Shown in pieces: positions 49,952 through 59,207 of a stretch of DNA of 64,000 nt. How positions within the stretch are numbered: the first letter of the stretch is position 1; every line of letters starts with the position of its first letter. A model generated the notes under the pieces. The model was not told where the DNA came from. It was given only the letters and a program-made list of their open reading frames with translations, and ran no database searches. The translations under genes were made by a program, and so were the position numbers. The stretch is from contig NZ_VULY01000018.1 of the NCBI RefSeq assembly GCF_009696485.1, positions 186,001 through 250,000 of the forward strand, given 5' to 3'. The stretch comes from Suipraeoptans intestinalis. GTDB lineage: Bacteria > Bacillota > Clostridia > Lachnospirales > Lachnospiraceae.

Positions 49952-52051
49952 CTATCTTTTCCAAAACCTCTTCCACCACGGCAGTTTCTTTTTTTGTGGC
50001 CGTTCTTCCATCGCACGATCCATAAATACCTGCTGAGAATCCACCAGAGCGGCCGCCTCCTGCTTTTTCTTCAGGCTTCCGTCCATCTGCATCACCCGCG
50101 CTTTGACATTGTCCGACAGCATCACTTTCAGATACCCGCCGATCTGCTGTCTGATCTCCTGATCCAGGATCGGGCAGGTGACCTCCACCCGCTTCTGCGT
50201 ATTTCTGGTCATCATATCTCCCGATCCGATATAGATCCTCTGGCAATCCCCTTCTCCAAAGGAATAGATCCGGGGATGTTCCAAAAACCGGCCCACGATG
50301 GACGTTACCCGTATATTGTCCGTATGTCCCGGAACGCCGGGCAGGATACAGCAGATCCCTCTCACCAGCAGGTCCACACTGACTCCGGCCCGGGAAGCTT
50401 TTTCCAGCTTTTTCATACAATCTACATCCGTCAGAGAATTCATCTTCATAATGATCCTTCCCCGACTGCCCTTTTCGATCTCCCGGTCCATCTCATCCAG
50501 GATCCTGTTTTTAAAGCCAAAGGGCGCTACTAAGAGTTCCCGGTAATCCCCCTTCAGGTTTCCCGTCGCCATGTTATTGAAAAACTCCGCCCCGTCCCGT
50601 CCGATCCGGGAATCTGCCGTCATCAGAGACAGATCCGTATACATGGCGGCTGTTTTCTCATTATAATTTCCCGTTCCGATCTGCGTGATGTACTGTATCT
50701 CTCCCTTGTTTCTGTATGTGATCAGACAGATCTTGGAATGCACTTTAAAGTCCTCAAATCCGTAGATTACCCGACACCCTGCCTCCTCCAGGCGTTCTGA
50801 CCAGTCAATATTGTTCTGCTCGTCAAACCTGGCACGAAGCTCGATCAGCGTCGTCACTTCCTTGCCATTTTCCGCCGCCGCACACAGATATTCTACCAGC
50901 TTCGCCTTTTTTGCCAGACGATAGATGGTGATCTTTATGGTCATAACGCTGGGGTCATAGGCCGCCTCCTTGATCAGACGGAGAAACGGCTCCATACTGT
51001 CATAAGGATAAAACAGCAACACGTCTTTTTTTCTGATCTGACACATCATGCTGCCCGGTTCTACCTGCTTGCTGGGCTGCGGAGAAAAAGGCGGATATAC
51101 AAAGGTCTTTCTCATCTCCTCCGGCAGTTTCTCACTTAGGGCAAATACATAGTCCAGCTTCATGGGCATCTTAGTCCGGAAGATCTGCCTGGGTGTGATC
51201 TTAAATTTCTGGCAGAAGAACTGCTCCATCTCCGGCTGCAGCTTTTCTGCCGTCTCCAGCCGCACCACAGCCATCCGCTTTCTTTTCGGCAGGGCTTTTC
51301 TCATCTGTTTCCGGAAATCCTCCGTTACGTCCATCGCTTCGTCTTCCGGCGAGATATCCGCATTTCTGGTGACGCAGATATAATTGGCTTCCGACACCTC
51401 ATATGGCTCGAACACGGTGTCCAGATATTCCATGATCACCTTCTCTACCCGGATGTACCGCAGATCCTGCCCCGGAAGGTAGAGGATCTCCGATACGAAA
51501 GCAGGAACGGGAACGATCCCCTTCAAAAGCTTTTCCTTTCCGCCTTTCGTCATCTTCAAACTGGCGATCACATACAGCTCCTTATTGACCAAATGTGGGA
51601 ACGGATGGTTGGCATCAATGATTTGGGGAGACAGCAGGGGAAGAATCTGTTCTTTAAACTGTTTTTTTACATATTTTCTTTCCTGCTGCTTCAATTCTTT
51701 AATATCCAGGCCACAAATCCCAAACGGATTTAATTCTTTTTTGATCTCTGCATATACCCTGTCTCTTTCTTTATAGAGAGGCGCTGCTTCCTCAAAAATC
51801 CTTTCCAGCTGCTGGGATGCCGTCAGCCCGGATCTGATATCCCGATTCTTTTTGTCTGTCTGGGCCACATCAAACAGGCTACCCACCCGGATCATAAAAA
51901 ACTCATCGAAATTGCTGGTAAAGATCGCCACAAACTTTAATCGTTCCAAAAGAGGCACCCTCGTATCTTTTGCCTCTTCCAGCACTCTTTGATTGAATCG
52001 CAGCCAAGATAGTTCTCTGTTTTGTGCGTACAGCTGAATTTCTTCTGCCAT
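49952..52051 (-). CDS. ppk1: Polyphosphate kinase 1
   Basis: Makes inorganic polyphosphate from ATP. 699 aa, the normal length. The N and head domains start QLYAQNRELSWLRFNQRVLEEA, with TSNFDEFFMIRVG. The catalytic histidine lies in GFEDFKVHSKICLITY (~residue 430), with TKI-type KITIYRLAKKAKLVEYL and ELRARFDEQNNIDWSERLE nearby. The second active histidine region EHPRIYSFG and SGDMMTRNTQKRVEV are present. The C-terminus carries a ~50-residue basic tail. Confidence 0.97.
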   Translation of the reverse strand: MAEEIQLYAQNRELSWLRFNQRVLEEAKDTRVPLLERLKFVAIFTSNFDEFFMIRVGSLFDVAQTDKKNRDIRSGLTASQQLERIFEEAAPLYKERDRVYAEIKKELNPFGICGLDIKELKQQERKYVKKQFKEQILPLLSPQIIDANHPFPHLVNKELYVIASLKMTKGGKEKLLKGIVPVPAFVSEILYLPGQDLRYIRVEKVIMEYLDTVFEPYEVSEANYICVTRNADISPEDEAMDVTEDFRKQMRKALPKRKRMAVVRLETAEKLQPEMEQFFCQKFKITPRQIFRTKMPMKLDYVFALSEKLPEEMRKTFVYPPFSPQPSKQVEPGSMMCQIRKKDVLLFYPYDSMEPFLRLIKEAAYDPSVMTIKITIYRLAKKAKLVEYLCAAAENGKEVTTLIELRARFDEQNNIDWSERLEEAGCRVIYGFEDFKVHSKICLITYRNKGEIQYITQIGTGNYNEKTAAMYTDLSLMTADSRIGRDGAEFFNNMATGNLKGDYRELLVAPFGFKNRILDEMDREIEKGSRGRIIMKMNSLTDVDCMKKLEKASRAGVSVDLLVRGICCILPGVPGHTDNIRVTSIVGRFLEHPRIYSFGEGDCQRIYIGSGDMMTRNTQKRVEVTCPILDQEIRQQIGGYLKVMLSDNVKARVMQMDGSLKKKQEAAALVDSQQVFMDRAMEERPQKKKLPWWKRFWKR

Positions 52052-52148
52052 GTTATCCCATCCCCATTTATCCTGCTTGTTGTCTGTATCGTGTGTTTCC
52101 GCCTGTTCTTCCCAGATCCGTATTTCTCTCTCTTATCTGCTTCCCACT

Positions 52149-53218
52149 CTATTTTCTGCCGATGTATCCTTTTGCCGTCAGCGCTTCGGCGCAAAGGACT
52201 GCACCGCCTGCCGCTCCGCGTACCGTATTATGGGACAGTCCGATAAACTTAAAGTCATACACAGAATCTTCCCGCAGTCTTCCGACGGATACTCCCATTC
52301 CCTTTTCATAATCCACGTCGGCTTTGACCTGGGGACGATTTTCGTCCTCCAAATACTGGATAAACTGCCCCGGTGCGCTGGGGAGCTTTGCTTCCTGTGG
52401 AAATCCCTTAAAATTCACCAGACGATCGATCAGCTCTTCCTTGGTTGGTTTCTTTTTAAAACGCACAAATACTGCCGCCGTATGCCCGTTCAGCACCGGT
52501 ACCCGAACGCACTGGCAGGAGATTTTGGGAAGCGCTGCCTTCTCCACCTCTCCTTTCTTTACCGTTCCCAGAACGCGAAGAGGTTCTTCTTCACTTTTTT
52601 CTTCCTCTCCTCCGATGAAAGGAATGATATTTTCCACCATCTCCGGCCAGTCTGCAAACGTCTTTCCGGCTCCCGAGATCGCCTGATAGGTCGTAGCTAT
52701 CACTTCCTCCGGTTCAAACTCCTTCCAGGCTGCGAGACAGGGGGTATAGCTTTGGATGGAACAGTTAGGTTTTACTGCAATAAAGCCTCTGGTCGTCTGC
52801 AGGCGCTGCTTTTGTGCTTCGATCAATTCAAAATGACTGCTGTTGATCTCCGGAATCACCATGGGAACGTCCTTCGTCCAGCGATGCGCGCTGTTGTTGG
52901 AGACCACCGGTGTCTCTGTCTGTGCATAGGCTTCTTCGATCTTTTTGATCTCCTCTTTGCTCATGTCTACCGCACTGAACACAAAATCCACTGTCTGGGC
53001 CACTTCTTCTATCCGGTTGACATCCAGAACCACCAGTTTCTTTACAGATTCCGGCATGGGAGTTTCCATCTTCCATCTGTCTCCCACCGCTTCTTCATAG
53101 GTCTTGCCGGCAGACCTGGGGCTTGCCGCCACCGTTACCACTTCATACCAGGGGTGCTGGTCCAGCAGGGCAATAAACCTCTGTCCTACCATCCCTGTCG
53201 CTCCCAGAATCCCTACTC

Positions 53219-53234
<16 letters not shown>
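52149..53234 (-). CDS. asd: Aspartate-semialdehyde dehydrogenase
   Basis: NADPH-dependent enzyme of lysine, threonine and methionine synthesis. 361 aa, the archaeal/fungal-type length. GILGATGMVGQRFIALL is the nucleotide fold; the catalytic Cys is in FIAVKPNCSIQSYTP near residue 151; GRLREDSVYDFKFIGLSHNT is near the C-terminus. Its start overlaps the argH stop by 16 bases, so the two are coupled. Confidence 0.95.
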
Positions 53235-54642
<1,408 letters not shown>

Positions 54643-54643
<1 letters not shown>

Positions 54644-55275
54644 TATCTCTTCTCCTTCTCGCTGTTTGCTGGTTTCGTGCGGACTGAAAACCTGCACCCG
54701 CAATAGTCCTGCCGGTACAGATGATACTGCTTGGAAAGCTCAATGGAACGTTTGTAACCGTTCTTTTTCTTAAAGTCAGACGGCAGATACTGCACTCCAT
54801 ATTCCTCCGCCAGCTTTTTTCCGATGGCATTGAGCTTCTCCGCCGACTTCATAGGACTGACAGTAAGCGTGGTGGTCACAAAATCAAACCCTCCTTTTCT
54901 GGCCATATCCACGGCTTCCCGCAGCCGAAGCTCGTAGCAGGCAAAGCATCTTTCCCCGCCTTCTTTCATCTCCTCTTTTCCCCGGGCCAGTTCTTCAAAC
55001 CTTTCGTTGTCATAGGTCCCCGCGCAAAAGGAAATCGGATGCAAAACCTCCAGCTTATCGATCAGCATCTGCTGCTCTACGATCCTTCTGCTGTATTCCT
55101 CCTCCGGAAAAATATTCGGATTGTAAAAAAACAAAGTAACCTGAAAATAACGGCTTAGATATTCCAGAACGGAACTGCTGCAGGGACCGCAGCAGCTATG
55201 AAGCAGCAGGGTGGGAACCTTTCCCTCTTTTTTCAGTGTTTCAATGATCTTTTCCATCTCTTTTTGATAATTCAT
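54643..55275 (-). CDS. queH: Epoxyqueuosine reductase QueH
   Basis: Final step in making queuosine in tRNA. 210 aa. The Cys-Cys motif LLLHSCCGPCSSSVLEYL binds an Fe-S cluster; further metal cysteines are in GGERCFACYELRLREA and DYCGCRFSVR near the C-terminus. This is the non-homologous replacement of QueG. The start MNYQKEM with AAGGAG upstream is preferred over a longer frame that enters the tRNA terminator. It is directly downstream of tRNA-Thr without an evident own promoter. Confidence 0.94.
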
Positions 55276-55321
55276 GGTGACTCCTTCCCCAGAAAGTCTC
55301 TGCCTTCTGTTTCCATAAAGC

Positions 55322-55360
55322 AAAAGATACCGGGAATCCCCTCTCCTGGACTCCGGTATC
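55322..55360 (-). terminator. Terminator of tRNA-Thr
   Basis: GATACCGG/CCGGTATC stem (55326-55333 with 55353-55360) followed on the minus strand by TTTTGCTTT. It separates the tRNA from queH; some read-through could supply queH mRNA. Confidence 0.75.
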
Positions 55361-55372
55361 CCCTCTTTTATA

Positions 55373-55445
55373 AGCTGGAAATCGGACTTGAACCGACGAC
55401 CCCTTCATTACGAGTGAAGTGCTCTACCGACTGAGCTATTCCAGC
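55373..55445 (-). tRNA. tRNA-Thr (anticodon CGT)
   Basis: Complete cloverleaf on the minus strand: acceptor GCTGGAA/TTCCAGC, D arm GCTCAGTCGGTAGAGC, anticodon loop CTCGTAA inside CTTCA/TGAAG, T arm GTCGGTTCAAGTCCGAT. Anticodon CGT reads ACG. CCA is not encoded. Confidence 0.96.
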
Positions 55446-55477
55446 ATAGATCACATGAAAATCATGTCACAACAACC

Positions 55478-55505
55478 ATTATACCTGATTTTGAGAGATT
55501 TGCAA
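55478..55505 (-). promoter_or_regulatory. Sigma-A promoter of tRNA-Thr
   Basis: Minus-strand TTGCAA (55500-55505), 16-base spacer, TATAAT (55478-55483), about 33 bases before the tRNA. A small palindrome ACATGATTTTCATGT follows (55454-55468). Confidence 0.75.
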
Positions 55506-55658
55506 GCATTTTTTCTACAGAAGATCTACGGAAGATCTACGGACAAAACTCTTCCGGATTCGCTCCCGCATACACCTGACACACACTCTCTTATCAACGT
55601 GTTTCCTGTACTAAAAAGCTTTTTCTGCAGCAGAAATCTTAACGGAACCCTTTGGCAC

Positions 55659-55722
55659 AAAAAAGGGTGTTTCCCTGCGCTGTGGGATGTATCTCCATCC
55701 CGAAGCGTAGTCTGAAACACCC
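55659..55722 (-). terminator. Terminator of the NlpC/P60 gene
   Basis: GGGTGTTTC/GAAACACCC (55714-55722 with 55665-55673) encloses a second hairpin GGGATG/CATCCC; six T follow on the minus strand. 12 bases after the stop. Confidence 0.88.
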
Positions 55723-55734
55723 ATCTGTATCCTT

Positions 55735-56859
55735 TTACCAGTATCTGCGGTACCACGGAGAACCGTACACTGCCTGTATCCTGACAACGTCTCCCGGCTG
55801 TGGTGCATGGATCATCTGCCCGCCGCCGATATAAATTCCTACATGTCCGCCATAGCAGACCAGGTCTCCCGGCTGCGGATCGCTGACTGCCATACCGCCG
55901 CCTCCCTGCGGTCCCGACGTCCTTGGGATGCTGATCCCTGCCACTCTGTGGCAATACTGCGTCAGTCCCGAACAATCCAGTCCTACCCCCGGAGAGGTCC
56001 CGCCCCATACATAAGGAACGCCCAACTGTCCGTAGGCTGCATTGAGGATCATCTGAGCCACCGCCGTATTTCCCTGTGCAACCGTTGTTGTCTGCTGCGC
56101 CGGCTGATAACTCGTCGTATTGGCAGATGCAGTATTGGTATTAGCTGTACTGGCTGTATTGCTTGAAGCTGCCGGTTGGCTGTTCTGAGCTGCCTGGCTG
56201 GCTGCCGCTTCTTCTGCCGCCTTTCTCTCCTGCTCTTCCCTTGCACGTGCCTCTGCTGCCGCCGCTTCTGCTGCCGCCTGAATCTGCTGATCCAGATCCG
56301 CCACCTCTGCCTTCTTGCTTTCAATGGTAGCTGCAAGCTGTTCTTCCTGTGCCTGATACTCTTCCTGCATGGATTCCAGCTTACTCTGTTCCTCTTTCAG
56401 CGTATCCTTCAAGGTTGTAATCTTATCTTTCGTGGCAACATATTCCTCCAGCTGATCCCTGTCATAATCGTGAACATTCTGGACATACTCCGCCTTGTTC
56501 ACCAGATCGGAAAAGCTTTCGGCAGATACCAGCGTCTCCAGTACGGTGGCATTGCCTTCCTCGTACATGTACTTGATACGCTTTTTCATCGCCTTGTACT
56601 GTTTTTTCTCTTTCTTTTCAGCTGCTGCCAGATCCACCTCCGCCTGTGCGATCGCTTCTCCCTTTTCTACCAGCTGTGCTTCCAGAGAGTTCAGTTTGGT
56701 CATCAGATCCGTCAACTGCTGCTGAAGACTGCTGACCTCCTGCTCCTTTGCCGCTTTATTACTTTTCAATTCATCTGCTGACGGTGCTGCCATAACCGGT
56801 GTCACGATCAAAGACGCCGCTGCAACTGCCGCCAGAACGCGTACTCCTACCTTATTCAT
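55735..56859 (-). CDS. Secreted NlpC/P60 peptidoglycan hydrolase with coiled coil
   Basis: Cell-wall endopeptidase that cleaves stem peptides, likely at division or growth. 374 aa: signal peptide (~1-25, VLAAVAAASLIVTPVMA, cleavage after Ala), a long coiled coil (~30-185, CwlO/RipC-like), an Ala/Ser/Thr/Asn-rich linker (~200-255), and the NlpC/P60 domain with catalytic Cys in VGLDCSGLTQYCHR and His in CYGGHVGIYIGGGQMIHAP. The start MNKVGV is chosen over a GTG that would leave no room for a ribosome site. Monocistronic. Confidence 0.95.
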   Translation of the reverse strand: MNKVGVRVLAAVAAASLIVTPVMAAPSADELKSNKAAKEQEVSSLQQQLTDLMTKLNSLEAQLVEKGEAIAQAEVDLAAAEKKEKKQYKAMKKRIKYMYEEGNATVLETLVSAESFSDLVNKAEYVQNVHDYDRDQLEEYVATKDKITTLKDTLKEEQSKLESMQEEYQAQEEQLAATIESKKAEVADLDQQIQAAAEAAAAEARAREEQERKAAEEAAASQAAQNSQPAASSNTASTANTNTASANTTSYQPAQQTTTVAQGNTAVAQMILNAAYGQLGVPYVWGGTSPGVGLDCSGLTQYCHRVAGISIPRTSGPQGGGGMAVSDPQPGDLVCYGGHVGIYIGGGQMIHAPQPGDVVRIQAVYGSPWYRRYW

Positions 56860-56920
56860 ACCTACCACCCTTTTATATTATTTACCTTGTTTCCCTCTCA
56901 CAAGTTTCCTAACGGTATTG

Positions 56921-56949
56921 ATTATACCTTAAGATTATTGATTTTGCAA
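56921..56949 (-). promoter_or_regulatory. Sigma-A promoter of the NlpC/P60 gene
   Basis: Minus-strand TTGCAA (56944-56949), 17-base spacer, TATAAT (56921-56926). The -10 box is inside a 5-bp inverted repeat GGTAT-N5-ATACC (56914-56928). The leader is about 55 bases. Confidence 0.75.
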
Positions 56950-57006
56950 TATTTTTTAATATTTTTGTAACATTTAGTGCTTTCACATCGGTCTGCGGCT
57001 TCCTTC

Positions 57007-57900
57007 TTATCCGTCGTTTTCTACTCTTTGAAGCAGCACAAACAGGGTTGCTGCTACCGCTGCACAGCCAACCGTCACCCCTCCTATGTACCTGTAGTCC
57101 CGCAATAAAAATTCAAACCAGTTGTACCTTGTTCCAACCACAGAAAAAAGATTCATGGCAGAGTGAGCCAGCACCGGAGCCAGCACAGAGCCCTGCTTCT
57201 CGTAGAGATATGCCAGCAGTCCTCCCAGGCAGAATCCATACAGCATCTGTACCAGATTGATGTGCATCACCCCAAACACAGCCGCCGATAATCCGGCCGC
57301 ATACAAAAACCCGTACTGTCCTCGCAAGCGTTTATACAGCAGGCCCCGGAATACCAGCTCCTCACAAATGGGGATCAAAATTCCCAGAGACAGGATCTGG
57401 ATCACAAAGGAGGAAGCGTACATTGCCTCCATGGTAGTTTTGTAGCTTTCACTGTACTGGGACAGATTCCCGATCAGGATCAGTCCGTTTAAGGCAATCG
57501 ACGCGGCAAGCGCCATCAAAACCCCCAGACAGCAGACTCCCCCGGATCCTTTTCCTGTCCTCCGGATCCCCTGCTCCTGTTCTCTCCACCTGTCCTGTCT
57601 CATGAAAAGCAGCATAATAGGAATCGTGATCAGCGCTGCGATTCCCTCCAGTAATGTGGTGTATTTCACAAATTCCTTCAGAAGTCCGCTGGCAAACAGA
57701 TTCATCTTCTGCACATCCATCATATAGGAAGCCGCTTCTTCGTAATGTTCTGAAACATACAGAAGATAGAACACAAACATCCCTATGGTGGAAACTCCCG
57801 CTGCGATCGCCCACTTGATCAGGATCGGCCCCGCCAGATACCAGATATTCCCTTTTCCGCCTCTGCGAGGTGCATTTTTTTTGTCATCTTTCCATTCCAT
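57007..57900 (-). CDS. CPBP family intramembrane glutamic endopeptidase
   Basis: Membrane protease of the CAAX/Abi (CPBP) family, 297 aa with about eight helices. The three family motifs are present: the Glu pair in PICEELVFRGLLYKRLR, FGVMHINLVQMLYGF with the His, and PVLAHSAMNLFSV with His/Asn. Roles in Firmicutes include bacteriocin immunity and protein maturation; nothing here specifies one. It starts 16 bases after the frameshifted YbaK gene and may share its promoter. Confidence 0.9.
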   Translation of the reverse strand: MEWKDDKKNAPRRGGKGNIWYLAGPILIKWAIAAGVSTIGMFVFYLLYVSEHYEEAASYMMDVQKMNLFASGLLKEFVKYTTLLEGIAALITIPIMLLFMRQDRWREQEQGIRRTGKGSGGVCCLGVLMALAASIALNGLILIGNLSQYSESYKTTMEAMYASSFVIQILSLGILIPICEELVFRGLLYKRLRGQYGFLYAAGLSAAVFGVMHINLVQMLYGFCLGGLLAYLYEKQGSVLAPVLAHSAMNLFSVVGTRYNWFEFLLRDYRYIGGVTVGCAAVAATLFVLLQRVENDG

Positions 57901-57916
57901 AACCTGTTCTCCCGCC

Positions 57917-58407
57917 CTATAAACGTATTTTCACCACGTCCACATCCAGATTCCATAAAAATTTATCCAGATCCTTAAAGGAAAGAAAAACCGTGGCCGT
58001 GTTGGTAAGCGGGTGGATTCCCATGCTCTTACAGGAGGACAGATCCTTGTCGATAAAAAACTCTACCCCGTGCTCCTTATCGTTCATCAATCCAAAGGGA
58101 GAAACGCTTCCCTGTTTCAGTCCCAGATATTTTTCCAGCCGTTCCTCTGATGCAAAACTTAAGTTTCCTGCCCCTAGAGTTTTACTCAGTTTTTTCAGGT
58201 CTACCGTCTTCTTTTCCTCACAGGTGATCAAAAAATGTCGTTTCCCTTTGCTGTCTCTCAAAAAAGATTCTTGCACAAAACTCCCTTTTTATCCAGTCCT
58301 TCCCTTTCCATATCTTCCATCGTGTAGACTGGATCATGATCCACCGCCTCATAGCTGATCTTCATTTTTTGTAAAGCGTCATATACCCGCTGTTTTTCCT
58401 GCTCCAT
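57917..58407 (-). pseudogene. Prolyl-tRNA editing deacylase (YbaK/PrdX), frameshifted
   Basis: Intact homologues are ~160-aa trans-editing enzymes that hydrolyse Ala-tRNA(Pro) or Cys-tRNA(Pro). From the ATG at 58405-58407 (AGGAG upstream) the frame reads MEQEKQRVYDALQKMK through EGLDKKGVLCKNLF and meets TGA. The continuation FLRDSKGKRHFLITCEEKK to the C-terminus at 57917 lies in another frame. The break is a run of six A (58260-58265); seven would restore one 163-codon gene. The downstream frame could start at a GTG (58276), but lacks the N-terminal half. True mutation, sequencing error or slippage cannot be told apart. Confidence 0.85.
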
Positions 58408-58438
58408 ACCTTTCTCCTTTCATTGCTTTTATCCCTCT

Positions 58439-58467
58439 ATTATAGAAAGACAGGTTTCTCTTGTCAA
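58439..58467 (-). promoter_or_regulatory. Consensus sigma-A promoter of the YbaK-CPBP unit
   Basis: Minus-strand TTGACA (58462-58467), 17-base spacer, TATAAT (58439-58444): both boxes match the consensus fully. About 32 bases before the start codon. Confidence 0.88.
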
Positions 58468-58480
58468 AACCATTCCGCTC

Positions 58481-58520
58481 AAAATCCTCTATTTAAAATC
58501 CTCTATTCCAAAATCTTCTG
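58481..58520. repeat. Direct repeats of about 14 bp upstream of the YbaK promoter
   Basis: AAAATCCTCTATT occurs exactly at 58481-58493 and 58495-58507, with a degenerate third copy AAAATCTTCTG at 58510-58520 and weaker echoes to about 58570. They fill most of the 178-base gap to the phosphoesterase gene. Confidence 0.55.
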
Positions 58521-58586
58521 TCAGAGTTCTCTATCAAACTCTTTTGGGCAAGTCCTCTGTGTCCAAAGCTTTCTGGGAAACACGTT

Positions 58587-59207
58587 TCAGATCATATGCG
58601 CTTCCGGCTGCTCGTCTTCATATTCAAAAATGCAGTGCCGGTAAGCGTTGATAATGTGCGTCTCCTGATATTTCTGATATCTTTTGTGTTTTCTGCCATA
58701 AGAAAAATGCACATGCCCATGGATGAAAAAACGGGGTCGATATTTCTGCATCAGTGTATCAAACACTTTGTATCCCTGGTGGGGAAGATCCTCCCCGTCA
58801 TTGATCCCATAGGCGGGAGCATGGGTCACCAGAATGTCTATCCCTTTTTTCATACACAAACTGGGCCAAAGCTTCCGGACTCTGCGTTTCATTTCTCCTT
58901 CTGTATACTGATGATCTCCTTTGCTGTATCTCATGGATCCTCCCAGCCCCAGGATTCGGACTCCCTGATGAACATAGATACGGTCTTCTATACAGATGCA
59001 CCCTTCCGGAGGCGTTTCCGCATATTTTGTATCATGGTTGCCGTGTACATAAAGAACCGGTGCGGAAGTGAAGGTGGCCAGAAAGGACAGATAATTTGGA
59101 TTCAGATCCCCGCAGGAAATGATCAGGTCGATCCCTTCCAGTTTGCTTTTTTCAAAATAGTCCCAGAAATATTTGGATTCTACATCTGCCATTGCAAGTA
59201 TTTTCAT
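58587..59207 (-). CDS. Calcineurin-type metallophosphoesterase
   Basis: 206-residue cytoplasmic phosphoesterase. The dinuclear metal motifs are present: DVE near the N-terminus (in place of the usual DxH), SCGDLNPNY (GDxx), YVHGNHD, LVTHAPAYG and HGHVHFSYG. The first motif reading MADVESKYF rather than D-x-H is a notable change and may alter metal binding. It overlaps the ParB-BMP gene by four bases (ATGA), so the two proteins are made together. Substrate unknown; relatives act on cyclic or phosphodiester nucleotides. Confidence 0.87.
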   Translation of the reverse strand: MKILAMADVESKYFWDYFEKSKLEGIDLIISCGDLNPNYLSFLATFTSAPVLYVHGNHDTKYAETPPEGCICIEDRIYVHQGVRILGLGGSMRYSKGDHQYTEGEMKRRVRKLWPSLCMKKGIDILVTHAPAYGINDGEDLPHQGYKVFDTLMQKYRPRFFIHGHVHFSYGRKHKRYQKYQETHIINAYRHCIFEYEDEQPEAHMI

